64,000 bases of DNA from Aldehydirespirator sp965204875. Lineage in GTDB: Bacteria; Actinomycetota; Acidimicrobiia; Acidimicrobiales; Aldehydirespiratoraceae. The notes under the pieces were generated by a model. It did no database searches. It was not told the DNA's origin and saw nothing but the letters and a program-made list of their open reading frames with translations. Shown in pieces: positions 41,735 to 49,756 of this stretch (its first letter is position 1; each line of letters opens with the position of its first letter). The position numbers and the translations under genes are program-made. The DNA is taken from assembly GCA_965204875.1 (NCBI GenBank), contig OZ242020.1:496001-560000 (forward strand). Reading direction: 5' to 3'.

Positions 41735-42730
41735 CTAGATCAATCCCAGCGAAGCCACCGTGTCGCGCTCGGCGGCGAGCTCGGCCACCGAGGCGTCGAT
41801 CCTGCAGCGGGAGAAGTCGTCGATCTCGAGCCCGGTGACGATCTTGTGGCCGCCATCCTCGCAGGTCACCGGGAACGAGGAGATCAGCCCCTCGGGCACC
41901 CCGTAGCTGCCGTCGGAGGGCACGGCCATCGAGACCCAGTCGCCCGGCGGCGTGCCGAGCATCCAGTCGCGCGCATGGTCGATGGCGGCGCTCGCCGCCG
42001 ATGCTGCCGAGGACGCGCCGCGAGCCTTGATGATCGCCGCGCCGCGCTGCTGCACGGTGGGTATGAAGGTGCCCTCGAGCCAGGGCCGGTCGTCGACGAG
42101 CTGAGCCGCGATCCGCCCCTGCACCTCGCAGTGGAACAGGTCGGGATACTGGGTGGCGGAGTGGTTTCCCCAGATGGTCATGCGACGGACGTCTGCGACA
42201 GCGCAGCCGAGGCGGGCCGCGAGCTGCGCTTTGGCCCGGTTGTGGTCGAGGCGGGTCATGGCCGTGAACCGCTCGCGTGGAACGCCCTCGGCGTTGCTCA
42301 TGGCGATCAGGCAGTTGGTGTTGGCCGGGTTGCCGACGACGAGCACCCTCACGTCAGCAGCGGCCCGGGCCGCGATGGCCCGGCCCTGGCCGGTGAAGAT
42401 GGCGCCGTTGGCCTCGAGAAGGTCCTTGCGCTCCATGCCCGCAGAACGCGGCCGGGAACCCACCAGCAGCGCCAGTTGAACCTCGTCGAACGCCTCCTCG
42501 GGCTCGTCGCTGAGCACGGTGCCGGCCAGCAGCGGGAAGGCGGAGTCGTCGAGCTCCATGGCCACGCCCCTCAAGGCGTCCATGGCGGGCGGTATCTCCA
42601 GCATCTGGAGCACGACCGGCTGGTCCGATCCGAGCATCGCCCCGGAGGCGATGCGGAACAGCAGGCTGTAACCGATCTGGCCGGCAGCGCCGGTGACCGC
42701 CACTCTCACGGGATCGTTCATGGGCCGCAC
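41735..42730 (-). CDS. mdh: Malate dehydrogenase
   Basis: NAD-dependent TCA-cycle enzyme, 331 residues. The nucleotide fold is VAVTGAAGQIGYSLLFRIASG. The substrate arginines lie in PRSAGMERKDLL and TRLDHNRA. The catalytic His is in IWGNHSATQYPD. This is the type related to cytosolic/Actinobacteria MDH rather than the LDH-like type. It lies in line with the glycosylase gene downstream and two ABC exporter genes upstream on the same strand. An icd gene lies 4 kb away. Confidence 0.93.
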   Translation of the reverse strand: MRPMNDPVRVAVTGAAGQIGYSLLFRIASGAMLGSDQPVVLQMLEIPPAMDALRGVAMELDDSAFPLLAGTVLSDEPEEAFDEVQLALLVGSRPRSAGMERKDLLEANGAIFTGQGRAIAARAAADVRVLVVGNPANTNCLIAMSNAEGVPRERFTAMTRLDHNRAKAQLAARLGCAVADVRRMTIWGNHSATQYPDLFHCEVQGRIAAQLVDDRPWLEGTFIPTVQQRGAAIIKARGASSAASAASAAIDHARDWMLGTPPGDWVSMAVPSDGSYGVPEGLISSFPVTCEDGGHKIVTGLEIDDFSRCRIDASVAELAAERDTVASLGLI

Positions 42731-42742
42731 CGTAGCCGGGAG

Positions 42743-44764
42743 CTAGCGGGTGTTGCTGACCCATGATTCGTGGAGGCGGGCATAGGTGCCTCCGGCCGCC
42801 ACAAGGTCGGCGTGGCGCCCCTGCTCCACGATGCGGCCAGCCTCGAACACGAGCACGAGGTCGGCGCGCTCGGCGGTGTTGAGCCGGTGGGCGACCGACA
42901 CGGTCGTGCGGCCCTGCGACAGGCGGGTCATGGCCACCGCCAGCGCCTCGGAGGTCTCGGGATCCACGGCCGAAGTCGCCTCGTCGAGTATCAGCAGGCC
43001 CGGGTCGGCCACCTGGGCGCGGGCCAGCGCCACAAGCTGGCGCTCCCCCACCGACAGGCGCCCGCCCCGCTGACCCACCGGCGTCTGCATGCCCGCGGGC
43101 AGGCTGTCCACCCACGCCCGCAAACCCAGCGCCTCGAAGGCTGCCGCGGCGTCCGCCGGCGTGGCGCCGGGCCGCCCGAAGCGCACGTTGTCCTCGACCG
43201 TGGCCGCGAACAGGAAGCCGTCCTGGGGCACCATGCGGATCCCCCGGCGCCGGGCCTGCGGCGACACCCGGCGCAGATCCACGCCTCCCACCAGCACCGT
43301 GCCCGCCGTGGGATCGGCCAGGCGGGCCAGCAGCCGCACGAAGGTGGTCTTGCCCGAGCCGGTGCGGCCCACCACGGCCACATCCGCATCGGCGGGGATC
43401 GACACATCGATGCCACGCAGCACCAGGGCATCGCGCTCAACGGAACCGCCAGTCGGGCCTGCAGCGCCGGTCCGAACGGAACCACCCGCCGAACTGGCAC
43501 CGCCACTCTGAACCGACCCGCCGACCGGCCCTGCGCCGCCGCTCTGGTAGGAGAACTCGACGCCGCGGGCCTGCACCGCGAGGGGGCCCGATGGCAGTTC
43601 CTCTCCCTCTCCGGGCGCGGGTTCGACGACGTCGGCGGGCATGTCGAGCACGTCGAGGATCTTCGACCAGGCCGCCAGCGCCGTCTGGGTGTTGTCGAAG
43701 ACCTCGCCGATCTCCGAGATCGGCCTGATCAGCAGGCGCACGAGGAACACGAAGGCGACAAGACCGCCCCCGCCGATGCCCAGACCGTCGCCCCAGCCGA
43801 CCCCGGCAACGATGACCGCGGCCAGCGCGACGGACGACACGACCTCGACCGCGGGCAGCATCATCGCGAACCACTTGAACGCTGAGAGCTGTGCCGCGTA
43901 CTGCCGGTCGACGGCGGAGTCGAGCCGGCTGCGGACCGTGCCGCGGTACCCGTAGGCCCGGATCACGGCAGCGGCCGACACCGCCTCGCCGGTGTGGCCC
44001 ATAGTGTCCGCCACCCGCTCGCGCACGCGCGAATAAGCCGCGATCTGGCAGCGCTGCACCCACCGCAACAACGGCAGCAGCGGCAGGTGCAGCACCACCA
44101 CGAGCAGCGTGAGCTGCCAGCTGTAGAACAGCATGACGGCGAGCGTCGCCACGATCAGCGTCGGGTTGACGATCCACGACATGGCGCCCCACTGCATGAA
44201 CAGCGCCATCGCCTCCACATCGCTGGTGACCCGGGCCACCAGAACCCCGCGACGCGAGCTGCTGTGGGAGGCGAGGCTCAGCCGGTGGATGTGCTCGAAG
44301 GCACGGATCCGCAGCCCGAGCATGACGGACTCGGCCATCCGCACCAGCCGGATATAGGCGACGCGGCTGGCAAACGCCACGATCAGCACGGCCGCCGCCG
44401 CCCCGAGCGAAAGCAGCCACACCACGGCGGGCCGGTAGCCGCCGGGGCCCAGCACTCCGTGGTCGAGCACCAGCTGCACAAGGATCGGGACGATCAGCCT
44501 TCCCGCAGCGGCGAGAACCGCGACCGCGGCAGTGGCGCCGAGGCCGCGCCGCAGATCATCGCTCTCCGCAAGGCCGCGCCGCAGCACGCGCATCGCCCTG
44601 ACGGGCTCGTCTCCCGAACCCGAGCCACCATCGGAAGCGCCCGACCTGTGTCGCTGTTCAACACTCATCGCCTTGACGGGCCCGTCTCCTGAATCCGGTG
44701 CCGATGCCGGGGGCAGGTCCGCAGACGCTTCTGCCTCGGGCGGGTCTTGGTGGGGCGGGCTCAC
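42743..44764 (-). CDS. ABC exporter half-transporter (membrane plus ATPase)
   Basis: A 673-residue fused transporter. An N-terminal six-helix exporter domain (about residues 70-350) is followed by an ATPase with Walker A GRTGSGKTTFVRLL, signature LSVGERQLVALARA and Walker B LLILDEATSAVD. It overlaps the preceding half-transporter gene by four bases, so the pair likely forms a heterodimer. Just before the ATPase core a Gly/Ser-rich tandem expansion (GGSVQSGGASSA type, three units of 12 residues) is inserted. The N-terminal tail also carries a duplicated motif (SGDGPVKAM and SGDEPVRAM). The substrate is unknown; drug or lipid export is common. Confidence 0.9.
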   Translation of the reverse strand: MSPPHQDPPEAEASADLPPASAPDSGDGPVKAMSVEQRHRSGASDGGSGSGDEPVRAMRVLRRGLAESDDLRRGLGATAAVAVLAAAGRLIVPILVQLVLDHGVLGPGGYRPAVVWLLSLGAAAAVLIVAFASRVAYIRLVRMAESVMLGLRIRAFEHIHRLSLASHSSSRRGVLVARVTSDVEAMALFMQWGAMSWIVNPTLIVATLAVMLFYSWQLTLLVVVLHLPLLPLLRWVQRCQIAAYSRVRERVADTMGHTGEAVSAAAVIRAYGYRGTVRSRLDSAVDRQYAAQLSAFKWFAMMLPAVEVVSSVALAAVIVAGVGWGDGLGIGGGGLVAFVFLVRLLIRPISEIGEVFDNTQTALAAWSKILDVLDMPADVVEPAPGEGEELPSGPLAVQARGVEFSYQSGGAGPVGGSVQSGGASSAGGSVRTGAAGPTGGSVERDALVLRGIDVSIPADADVAVVGRTGSGKTTFVRLLARLADPTAGTVLVGGVDLRRVSPQARRRGIRMVPQDGFLFAATVEDNVRFGRPGATPADAAAAFEALGLRAWVDSLPAGMQTPVGQRGGRLSVGERQLVALARAQVADPGLLILDEATSAVDPETSEALAVAMTRLSQGRTTVSVAHRLNTAERADLVLVFEAGRIVEQGRHADLVAAGGTYARLHESWVSNTR
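43438..43545. repeat. 36-bp tandem repeat inside the ABC ATPase domain
   Basis: Three diverged 36-bp units encode SGGAGPVGGSVQ, SGGASSAGGSVR and TGAAGPTGGSVE. The insert precedes the strand leading to the Walker A motif and keeps the frame. Confidence 0.8.
44591..44697. repeat. 75-bp-spaced repeat in the ABC gene 5' end
   Basis: CATCGCCCTGACGGGCTCGT at 44591 and CATCGCCTTGACGGGCCCGT at 44666 continue into CTCC(C/T)GAA. They encode the duplicated GDEPVRAM and GDGPVKAM motifs in frame. Confidence 0.85.
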
Positions 44765-46593
44765 GTGGCGGCGGCCTGCTCGTAGGCCGACACCAGCGAC
44801 CGGTAGTCATCACGACCAAGCAGCTCGGCATGGGTGCCGACGGCGGCGATGCGCCCGCCGGCGAGGTAGGCCACCCGGTCGGCCAGCTCGACGGTCGAGA
44901 GCCGGTGGGCGACCACGACCAGCGTCGTGCCCGGCCTCCGGCGAAGGTTGGCCAGGATCTCACCCTCCACCGTTGCGTCCACCGCGCTGGTGGCATCGTC
45001 GAGCATGAGCAGTCGCGGTGCCCGAACCAGGGCGCGGGCCAGTGCCACGCGCTGCCGCTGCCCGCCCGACAGGGTCACGCCGCGCTCGCCCACCACGGTT
45101 GCCGCGCCCCCGGGCAGGCCGTTGACGAAGTCGCCCGCGGCGGCCGCGCTCAGAGCCGCAGCAAGGTCTGCCGGTGTGCCTGAAGTGTGCAACCGCACGT
45201 TCTCGGCGACGGAGTCGGCGAACAGGAACGCCTCCTGAAACACCAGCGCCACCGCTTCGTGCAGCTCGCCGGCGGCCACGCGCCCGAGATCCGCGCCCGA
45301 GAGCCGGATCGAGCCACGCTCGGCGACGTTCAATCCGGCAATGGTCTCCAGCAGGGTGGACTTGCCCGAACCGGTGGCACCCACCAGCGCCAGGGTCTCG
45401 CAGGGCCGCACCGTGAGCGTCACGCCGTCGAGCACGAGCCGACCGCCGAAGCCCACGGCCAGGTCCTCGATCTCCAGGCCCAGCGGCCCGCGGCCGAGGA
45501 TCGGGCCGGCGCCGGTCGCGGCAGGCGGTGGCAGGGGCCGGTCGAGCACGCGGTCCACCCGCTCCAGCGACACCACCGAGCGGGGAAGCTCCTCCAGGAA
45601 GAAGCCCACGATGATCAAGGGCATGGCCAGCAGCGAGAACAACGAGGTCGCGAGCACGAGGTCGCCCGGCGTGGCAGCGCCCCGGTCCACCAGCCAGGCG
45701 CCCACCACCAGCAGGACGATCGCCCCCATGGTCGGCAGGGCGTCGATCACAGGCTCGAACGTGCCCCGCATCCGGCCCACCCGGATGCGCTCGTCGCAGA
45801 GCCGCTCGGAGGCCGCCAGCATCCGCTGCACCTCGAGCTGCTCGCGGCCCAGGGTCTTCACCACCACGGCGCCGTCGAAGCTCTCGTAGGCCACGGCGGA
45901 CACCTCGCCCACACGCCGCTGCACCTCCGCCGAGGGCGCCTCGACAAGGCGCGTGTAGACGCGGCTGACCACGGCGAGCGCCGGGAACACCACGGCAGCG
46001 ATGAGTGCCAGCAGCGGGTGGGCGATGAACAGCACCACCATCGTCACCGCCACCAGGACCAGCACGCTGACCGCGAAGGCCAGCGGCTTCAGCACCATGG
46101 TGGCGTTGTTGACGTCGGAGTCGGCATGGGCGAGGAGCTCGCCGGGCGCCCGCTCGCGGTGAAAGCCCATGGGCAGGTCGAGGTAGCGGTGCAGCAGCGC
46201 GCGCCGCCAGTCCCGCTGGGTGCGGAGTTCCGCCATGGCCAGGAACAGTCGCCGCACCAGCACCGACACCGCGCTGGCCAGAGACACCGCGATCACCGCG
46301 GCCGCTGCCGGCGCGGCGCTCTCGGGCCGGTCGGCGACGATGACGTTGTCGGTGATCCAGCCCAGCAGCCAGGCACCTGCCACGGTGGCTGCGACGAAGC
46401 CGAGAGCCCCGACGAAGGCCATCAGGTGCAAGCCGGGATGGGCTCGCACCGAGCGCATGATCAAGCGGAACCCGCGCCGGGCGATGCTCTCGCCCCCCGC
46501 TGCGCTCACAATGCCGGCACTCTCGCCCACAGCTTCGCTCGCGATGCCGGCACTCTCGCCCACAGCTTCGCTCACGATGCCGACGCTTCCCAC
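44761..46593 (-). CDS. ABC exporter half-transporter (membrane plus ATPase)
   Basis: A 610-residue exporter half. The membrane domain spans about residues 45-340 and the ATPase has Walker A GATGSGKSTLLETIAG, signature LSGGQRQRVALARALV and Walker B LLMLDDATSAVD. The second Walker B acidic residue is Asp (LDD) where Glu is usual, which suggests a weak ATPase site of an asymmetric heterodimer with the next gene. The N-terminus contains in-frame repeats of GIVSEAVGESA from a 33-bp tandem repeat. It is in line with the icd gene upstream. Confidence 0.9.
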   Translation of the reverse strand: MGSVGIVSEAVGESAGIASEAVGESAGIVSAAGGESIARRGFRLIMRSVRAHPGLHLMAFVGALGFVAATVAGAWLLGWITDNVIVADRPESAAPAAAAVIAVSLASAVSVLVRRLFLAMAELRTQRDWRRALLHRYLDLPMGFHRERAPGELLAHADSDVNNATMVLKPLAFAVSVLVLVAVTMVVLFIAHPLLALIAAVVFPALAVVSRVYTRLVEAPSAEVQRRVGEVSAVAYESFDGAVVVKTLGREQLEVQRMLAASERLCDERIRVGRMRGTFEPVIDALPTMGAIVLLVVGAWLVDRGAATPGDLVLATSLFSLLAMPLIIVGFFLEELPRSVVSLERVDRVLDRPLPPPAATGAGPILGRGPLGLEIEDLAVGFGGRLVLDGVTLTVRPCETLALVGATGSGKSTLLETIAGLNVAERGSIRLSGADLGRVAAGELHEAVALVFQEAFLFADSVAENVRLHTSGTPADLAAALSAAAAGDFVNGLPGGAATVVGERGVTLSGGQRQRVALARALVRAPRLLMLDDATSAVDATVEGEILANLRRRPGTTLVVVAHRLSTVELADRVAYLAGGRIAAVGTHAELLGRDDYRSLVSAYEQAAAT

Positions 46594-46626
46594 ACCGCTG
46601 CGCTCACGATGCCGGCACTCTCCACC
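46504..46626. repeat. 33-bp tandem repeat over the ABC gene start and icd/ABC junction
   Basis: Units begin at 46504, 46537, 46570 and 46602 with GCTCRCRATGCCGRC cores. Three lie inside the ABC gene N-terminus and the last lies upstream of its ATG at 46593, toward the icd stop at 46651. Confidence 0.88.
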
Positions 46627-46650
46627 ATGGCCGCGGGCAGCCCGCCGGGC

Positions 46651-47847
46651 CTAGAGGCGGTCGACGATGGCTGCGGCGAATTCCGAGCACTTCACCTCGG
46701 TGGCACCCTCGGTGAGCCGGGCGAAGTCGTAGGTGACGATCCCGGCGCTGATGGTGGCCTCCACCGCGGCGATGATGTCGTCGGCAGCGTCCTGCCAGCC
46801 GAGATGCTCGAACATCAGAGCGCCCGACAGCAGCACCGAAGAGGGGTTGACCTTGTCCTGGCCGGCGTAGCGGGGCGCAGTGCCGTGTGTCGCCTCGAAC
46901 ACGCCGTGGCCGGTGACATAGTTGATGTTGGCGCCCGGAGCGATGCCGATGCCGCCCACCTGAGCGGCCAGCGCGTCGGAGATATAGTCGCCGTTGAGGT
47001 TCATCGTCGCGATGACGTCGAACTCAGCGGGACGGGTCAGCACCTGCTGCAGTGCGATGTCGGCGATCGTGTCCTGCACGAGGATCTTGTCGCCGGGGTC
47101 GCCGCCACAGTCCTCCCATGCCACGGCCGCATCGGCGAACTCATCGCGCACCAGCTCGTAGCCCCAGCCACGAAAGGCGCCCTCGGTGAACTTCATGATG
47201 TTGCCCTTGTGAACCCAGTGGACACGCTTGCGATCCCGGTGCAGGGCGTAGTTGAGGGCGGCACGCTGCAGGCGCTGCGAACCGAACCTCGACACCGGCT
47301 TGATGCCGATCCCCGCGTCGGCCCGTATCTCCCAGCCGAAGGCGTCGTGGAGCAGTTCGATGAGCCGGGCCGCGTCGGGCGAGCCCGACGGCACCTCCAG
47401 GCCCGCATAGATGTCCTCGGTGTTCTCCCTGAAGATCACCATGTCGACCAGCTGCGGCTCGCGCACCGGCGAGGGCACGCCTCGGAACCAGCGCACGGGC
47501 CGCAGGCACACGTACAGGTCCATGATCTGGCGGATGGCCACGTTGAGGCTGCGGAACCCGCCGCCCACCGGCGTGGTGAGGGGGCCCTTGATGCCGATGA
47601 GGTGCTCATCGAACGCAATGATGGTCTCCGCCGGAAGCCAGTCGCCGGTCTCGTTGTAGGCCTTCTCGCCGGCGAGCACCTCGAGCCAGGCGATCCGGCG
47701 GCCGTGCTTGGCGGCGGCCGCGTCGAGCACCGACTTGGCCGCCGGCCAGATGTCGATGCCGATCCCGTCGCCCTCCACGAAGGGGATGATCGGCTCGTCG
47801 GGGACGTTGAGCACGCCACCGTCACCCAGGGTGATCCTCTCAGCCAT
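46651..47847 (-). CDS. icd: Isocitrate dehydrogenase (NADP type)
   Basis: TCA-cycle enzyme. The ATG at 47847 (MAERITLGDG) gives 398 residues. The frame runs upstream to 47925 but those residues look noncoding. Markers are IPFVEGDGIGIDIWP, the isocitrate loop GGGFRSLNVAIRQ, FRENTEDIYAG, KGNIMKFTEGAFR and the cofactor loop EATHGTAPRYAGQDKVNPSS. The homology is to bacterial homodimeric Icd of about 400-420 residues. No phosphorylation partner is visible. Confidence 0.93.
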   Translation of the reverse strand: MAERITLGDGGVLNVPDEPIIPFVEGDGIGIDIWPAAKSVLDAAAAKHGRRIAWLEVLAGEKAYNETGDWLPAETIIAFDEHLIGIKGPLTTPVGGGFRSLNVAIRQIMDLYVCLRPVRWFRGVPSPVREPQLVDMVIFRENTEDIYAGLEVPSGSPDAARLIELLHDAFGWEIRADAGIGIKPVSRFGSQRLQRAALNYALHRDRKRVHWVHKGNIMKFTEGAFRGWGYELVRDEFADAAVAWEDCGGDPGDKILVQDTIADIALQQVLTRPAEFDVIATMNLNGDYISDALAAQVGGIGIAPGANINYVTGHGVFEATHGTAPRYAGQDKVNPSSVLLSGALMFEHLGWQDAADDIIAAVEATISAGIVTYDFARLTEGATEVKCSEFAAAIVDRL

Positions 47848-47929
47848 GACAGCCGAGACTAGCGACGGCGGCGGGAACTCGGGGCTTCCCCCCGCAACCG
47901 CTCGGCCGCAGCCGGACGGAGCCATGCGC

Positions 47930-48625
47930 TCACGCAGCGAGTTCTTGGGCCTCGTCGAACACGGCCTGCAGGCGCTCTTGCAGCGTCTCGGAGAAGCGGC
48001 TCAGCTGCGGGCGGCTCAGGCGACCCCGCGGCGGGCTGATGGGCGGGCCGGCCACCAGTGCCACCCTGGTGCGCCGCGGCAGCCGCGCCCCCGTGCTCAT
48101 GGCCTCCTCGGTGCCGGCGATCCCCACGGGCACCACGGCCGCGCCGGAGCGCGACGCCAGGTAGCTGACACCGTCAAGCACGCCGACCACCGTTGGCCCG
48201 CTCTGGCGGCCGCCCTCCGGGAAAACGACCATCTGCTCGCCGGATCCCAGCATGTGCAGCGCGGCTCGTATCGCCTCCCGATCAGCCGCGCCACGGCGCA
48301 CGGGGAAGGCTCCCAGGGCGGACAGGAAGGCCCCGAAGAGCCGGTTGCGGAACAGCGACTCCTTGGACAGCGCCCGCATCCGGCGCCGGCCCATCCCGCC
48401 CAGCAGCGGCATGTCGAGGTTGGAGCGATGCACGGCCGCCACGATCACGGGCCCGTGGATGTTGAGGTGCTCGGCACCGCAGTGACGCACCCGAAAATAA
48501 GGGTGGAGCACAATGATGATGCAGCGGCGCACGAACCGGTAGACCCACTTCGAGCTGCGCCTCGAGGCGATCCTCTGAGACCACTGCTGCAGGTCTGCGT
48601 CCATCGGCATCGGGCCGTCTCCCAT
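47930..48625 (-). CDS. 1-acyl-glycerol-3-phosphate acyltransferase (PlsC-like)
   Basis: Membrane-associated phospholipid acyltransferase, 231 residues. The catalytic motif is VHRSNLDMPLL (HxxxxD) and the substrate motif is FPEGGRQSG (the family's FPEGTRS). The central region KESLFRNRLFGAFLSALGAFPVRRG is typical. The N-terminus has one hydrophobic segment (CIIIVLHPYFRV). It is upstream of icd on the same strand. Confidence 0.87.
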   Translation of the reverse strand: MGDGPMPMDADLQQWSQRIASRRSSKWVYRFVRRCIIIVLHPYFRVRHCGAEHLNIHGPVIVAAVHRSNLDMPLLGGMGRRRMRALSKESLFRNRLFGAFLSALGAFPVRRGAADREAIRAALHMLGSGEQMVVFPEGGRQSGPTVVGVLDGVSYLASRSGAAVVPVGIAGTEEAMSTGARLPRRTRVALVAGPPISPPRGRLSRPQLSRFSETLQERLQAVFDEAQELAA

Positions 48626-48752
48626 CGCGCCGGCTGCGTGCCGTCGCGCCTGCGATGCGTCCGTGCGGCGGCATCGCCATGTCTCCAGCGGTGTCTACCA
48701 TGCCCGCAGGCCCGGCGGATCGCTCTGTGGCAGGCAAGGCCCGCAACCGCCG

Positions 48753-48900
48753 GCACGCGAGGCCGCCGGGCTTGAGTGCCGGAGTTCATGGGCGGCGGCG
48801 TGACGCTGCCGAAGCACGCGGGGCCGCAAGGCTTGAGGGCCGGAGAGGCAGACACGACCCCGAGAGGTAGACACGACCCCCGCGAGGTAGGGAGGTACGA
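48753..48900. repeat. 61-bp direct repeat and 19-bp tandem repeat before an SDR gene
   Basis: GCACGCGAGGCCGCCGGGCT at 48753 recurs in diverged form at 48814. It is followed by GAGAGGCAGACACGACCCC and GAGAGGTAGACACGACCCCC (19-bp period), with a third partial unit reaching the ribosome site at 48890. Confidence 0.75.
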
Positions 48901-48902
48901 GC

Positions 48903-49682
48903 ATGGGACAGCTGCAGGGCCGCACTGCGATAGTCACGGGCGCTGGATCAGGCATCGGGCGGGCCGTTGCTCGAGCCTTCGTGGCCGAGGGTGCCAACGT
49001 GCTCGTGGCCGAGATCGACGAGCCGCTCGGACGAGAGGCGGCGGCCGAGTTGGGATCCGCAGGCGACTTCCTGCGCACCGACGCCGGCGACAGGGACTCG
49101 GTGGAGGCGATGGTGGCACACGCAGCCCAGCGGTGGGAGTCGGTGGACATCCTGGTCAACAACGCCTGGAGTGGCGGCGAGATCAGCCGGGTGGAACACA
49201 AGACCCCCGAGGGTCTGGCCCAGGCGCTGGCGGTCGGCTTCTACGGCCCGTTCTGGGCCATGAGAGCGGTCCTGCCTCTCATGAGGACCAACGGCTGGGG
49301 CCGGGTGATCAACATGTGCTCCCTCAACGGTGTGAACGCCCATATGGGCACGGTGGAGTACAACTCGGCCAAGGAGGCCCTGCGCGCAGCCACCCGCACC
49401 GCGGCCCGAGAGTGGGCGGGCTGGGGCATCACTGCCAACATCGTCTGCCCGGCCGCCAAGTCCGCCAGCTTCCACCGGGTCATGGGCGCCCATCCAGAGC
49501 TGTCGGCCGCGGCCGACGCGTCCAACCCGATGGGCCGCATCGGTGACCCCGACGACGACATAGCGCCGGTGGTGGTGTTCCTGGCCGGCGACGCCAGCCG
49601 CTACATCACCGGCAACACCCTGTTCGTGGACGGGGGCGGCCACATCAACGGCTCCGCCTGGAAACCTGCTCTGCCCGACTGA
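48903..49682 (+). CDS. Short-chain dehydrogenase/reductase
   Basis: NAD(P)-dependent oxidoreductase, 259 residues. The cofactor motif is VTGAGSGIGRAVAR and the catalytic Tyr/Lys is in VEYNSAKEAL. The NAG-type strand motif appears as LVNNAWSGG. The C-terminus has RYITGNTLFVDGGGHING. The ATG at 48903 follows GGGAGG by about eight bases. The substrate is unknown. It is divergent from the PlsC gene and convergent with the MutA-like gene. Confidence 0.87.
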   Translation: MGQLQGRTAIVTGAGSGIGRAVARAFVAEGANVLVAEIDEPLGREAAAELGSAGDFLRTDAGDRDSVEAMVAHAAQRWESVDILVNNAWSGGEISRVEHKTPEGLAQALAVGFYGPFWAMRAVLPLMRTNGWGRVINMCSLNGVNAHMGTVEYNSAKEALRAATRTAAREWAGWGITANIVCPAAKSASFHRVMGAHPELSAAADASNPMGRIGDPDDDIAPVVVFLAGDASRYITGNTLFVDGGGHINGSAWKPALPD

Positions 49683-49756
49683 TCGCGTGATTGCGGCGCC
49701 GACTTGCCCGATGACCCGCCAATGGGCTGGTCCTGCTGAGGGCCCGCGGGGTCTGC

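Noticed and set aside
45187..47862. 891-residue plus-strand open frame
   Set aside because: It lies antisense to icd and the ABC gene and has shadow-like composition (His/Arg/Gly/Gln rich).
49640..49756. Tail repeat after the SDR gene
   Set aside because: Short similarities such as CTGCCCGACTGATC/CTTGCCCGATGACC are too weak to separate from chance.
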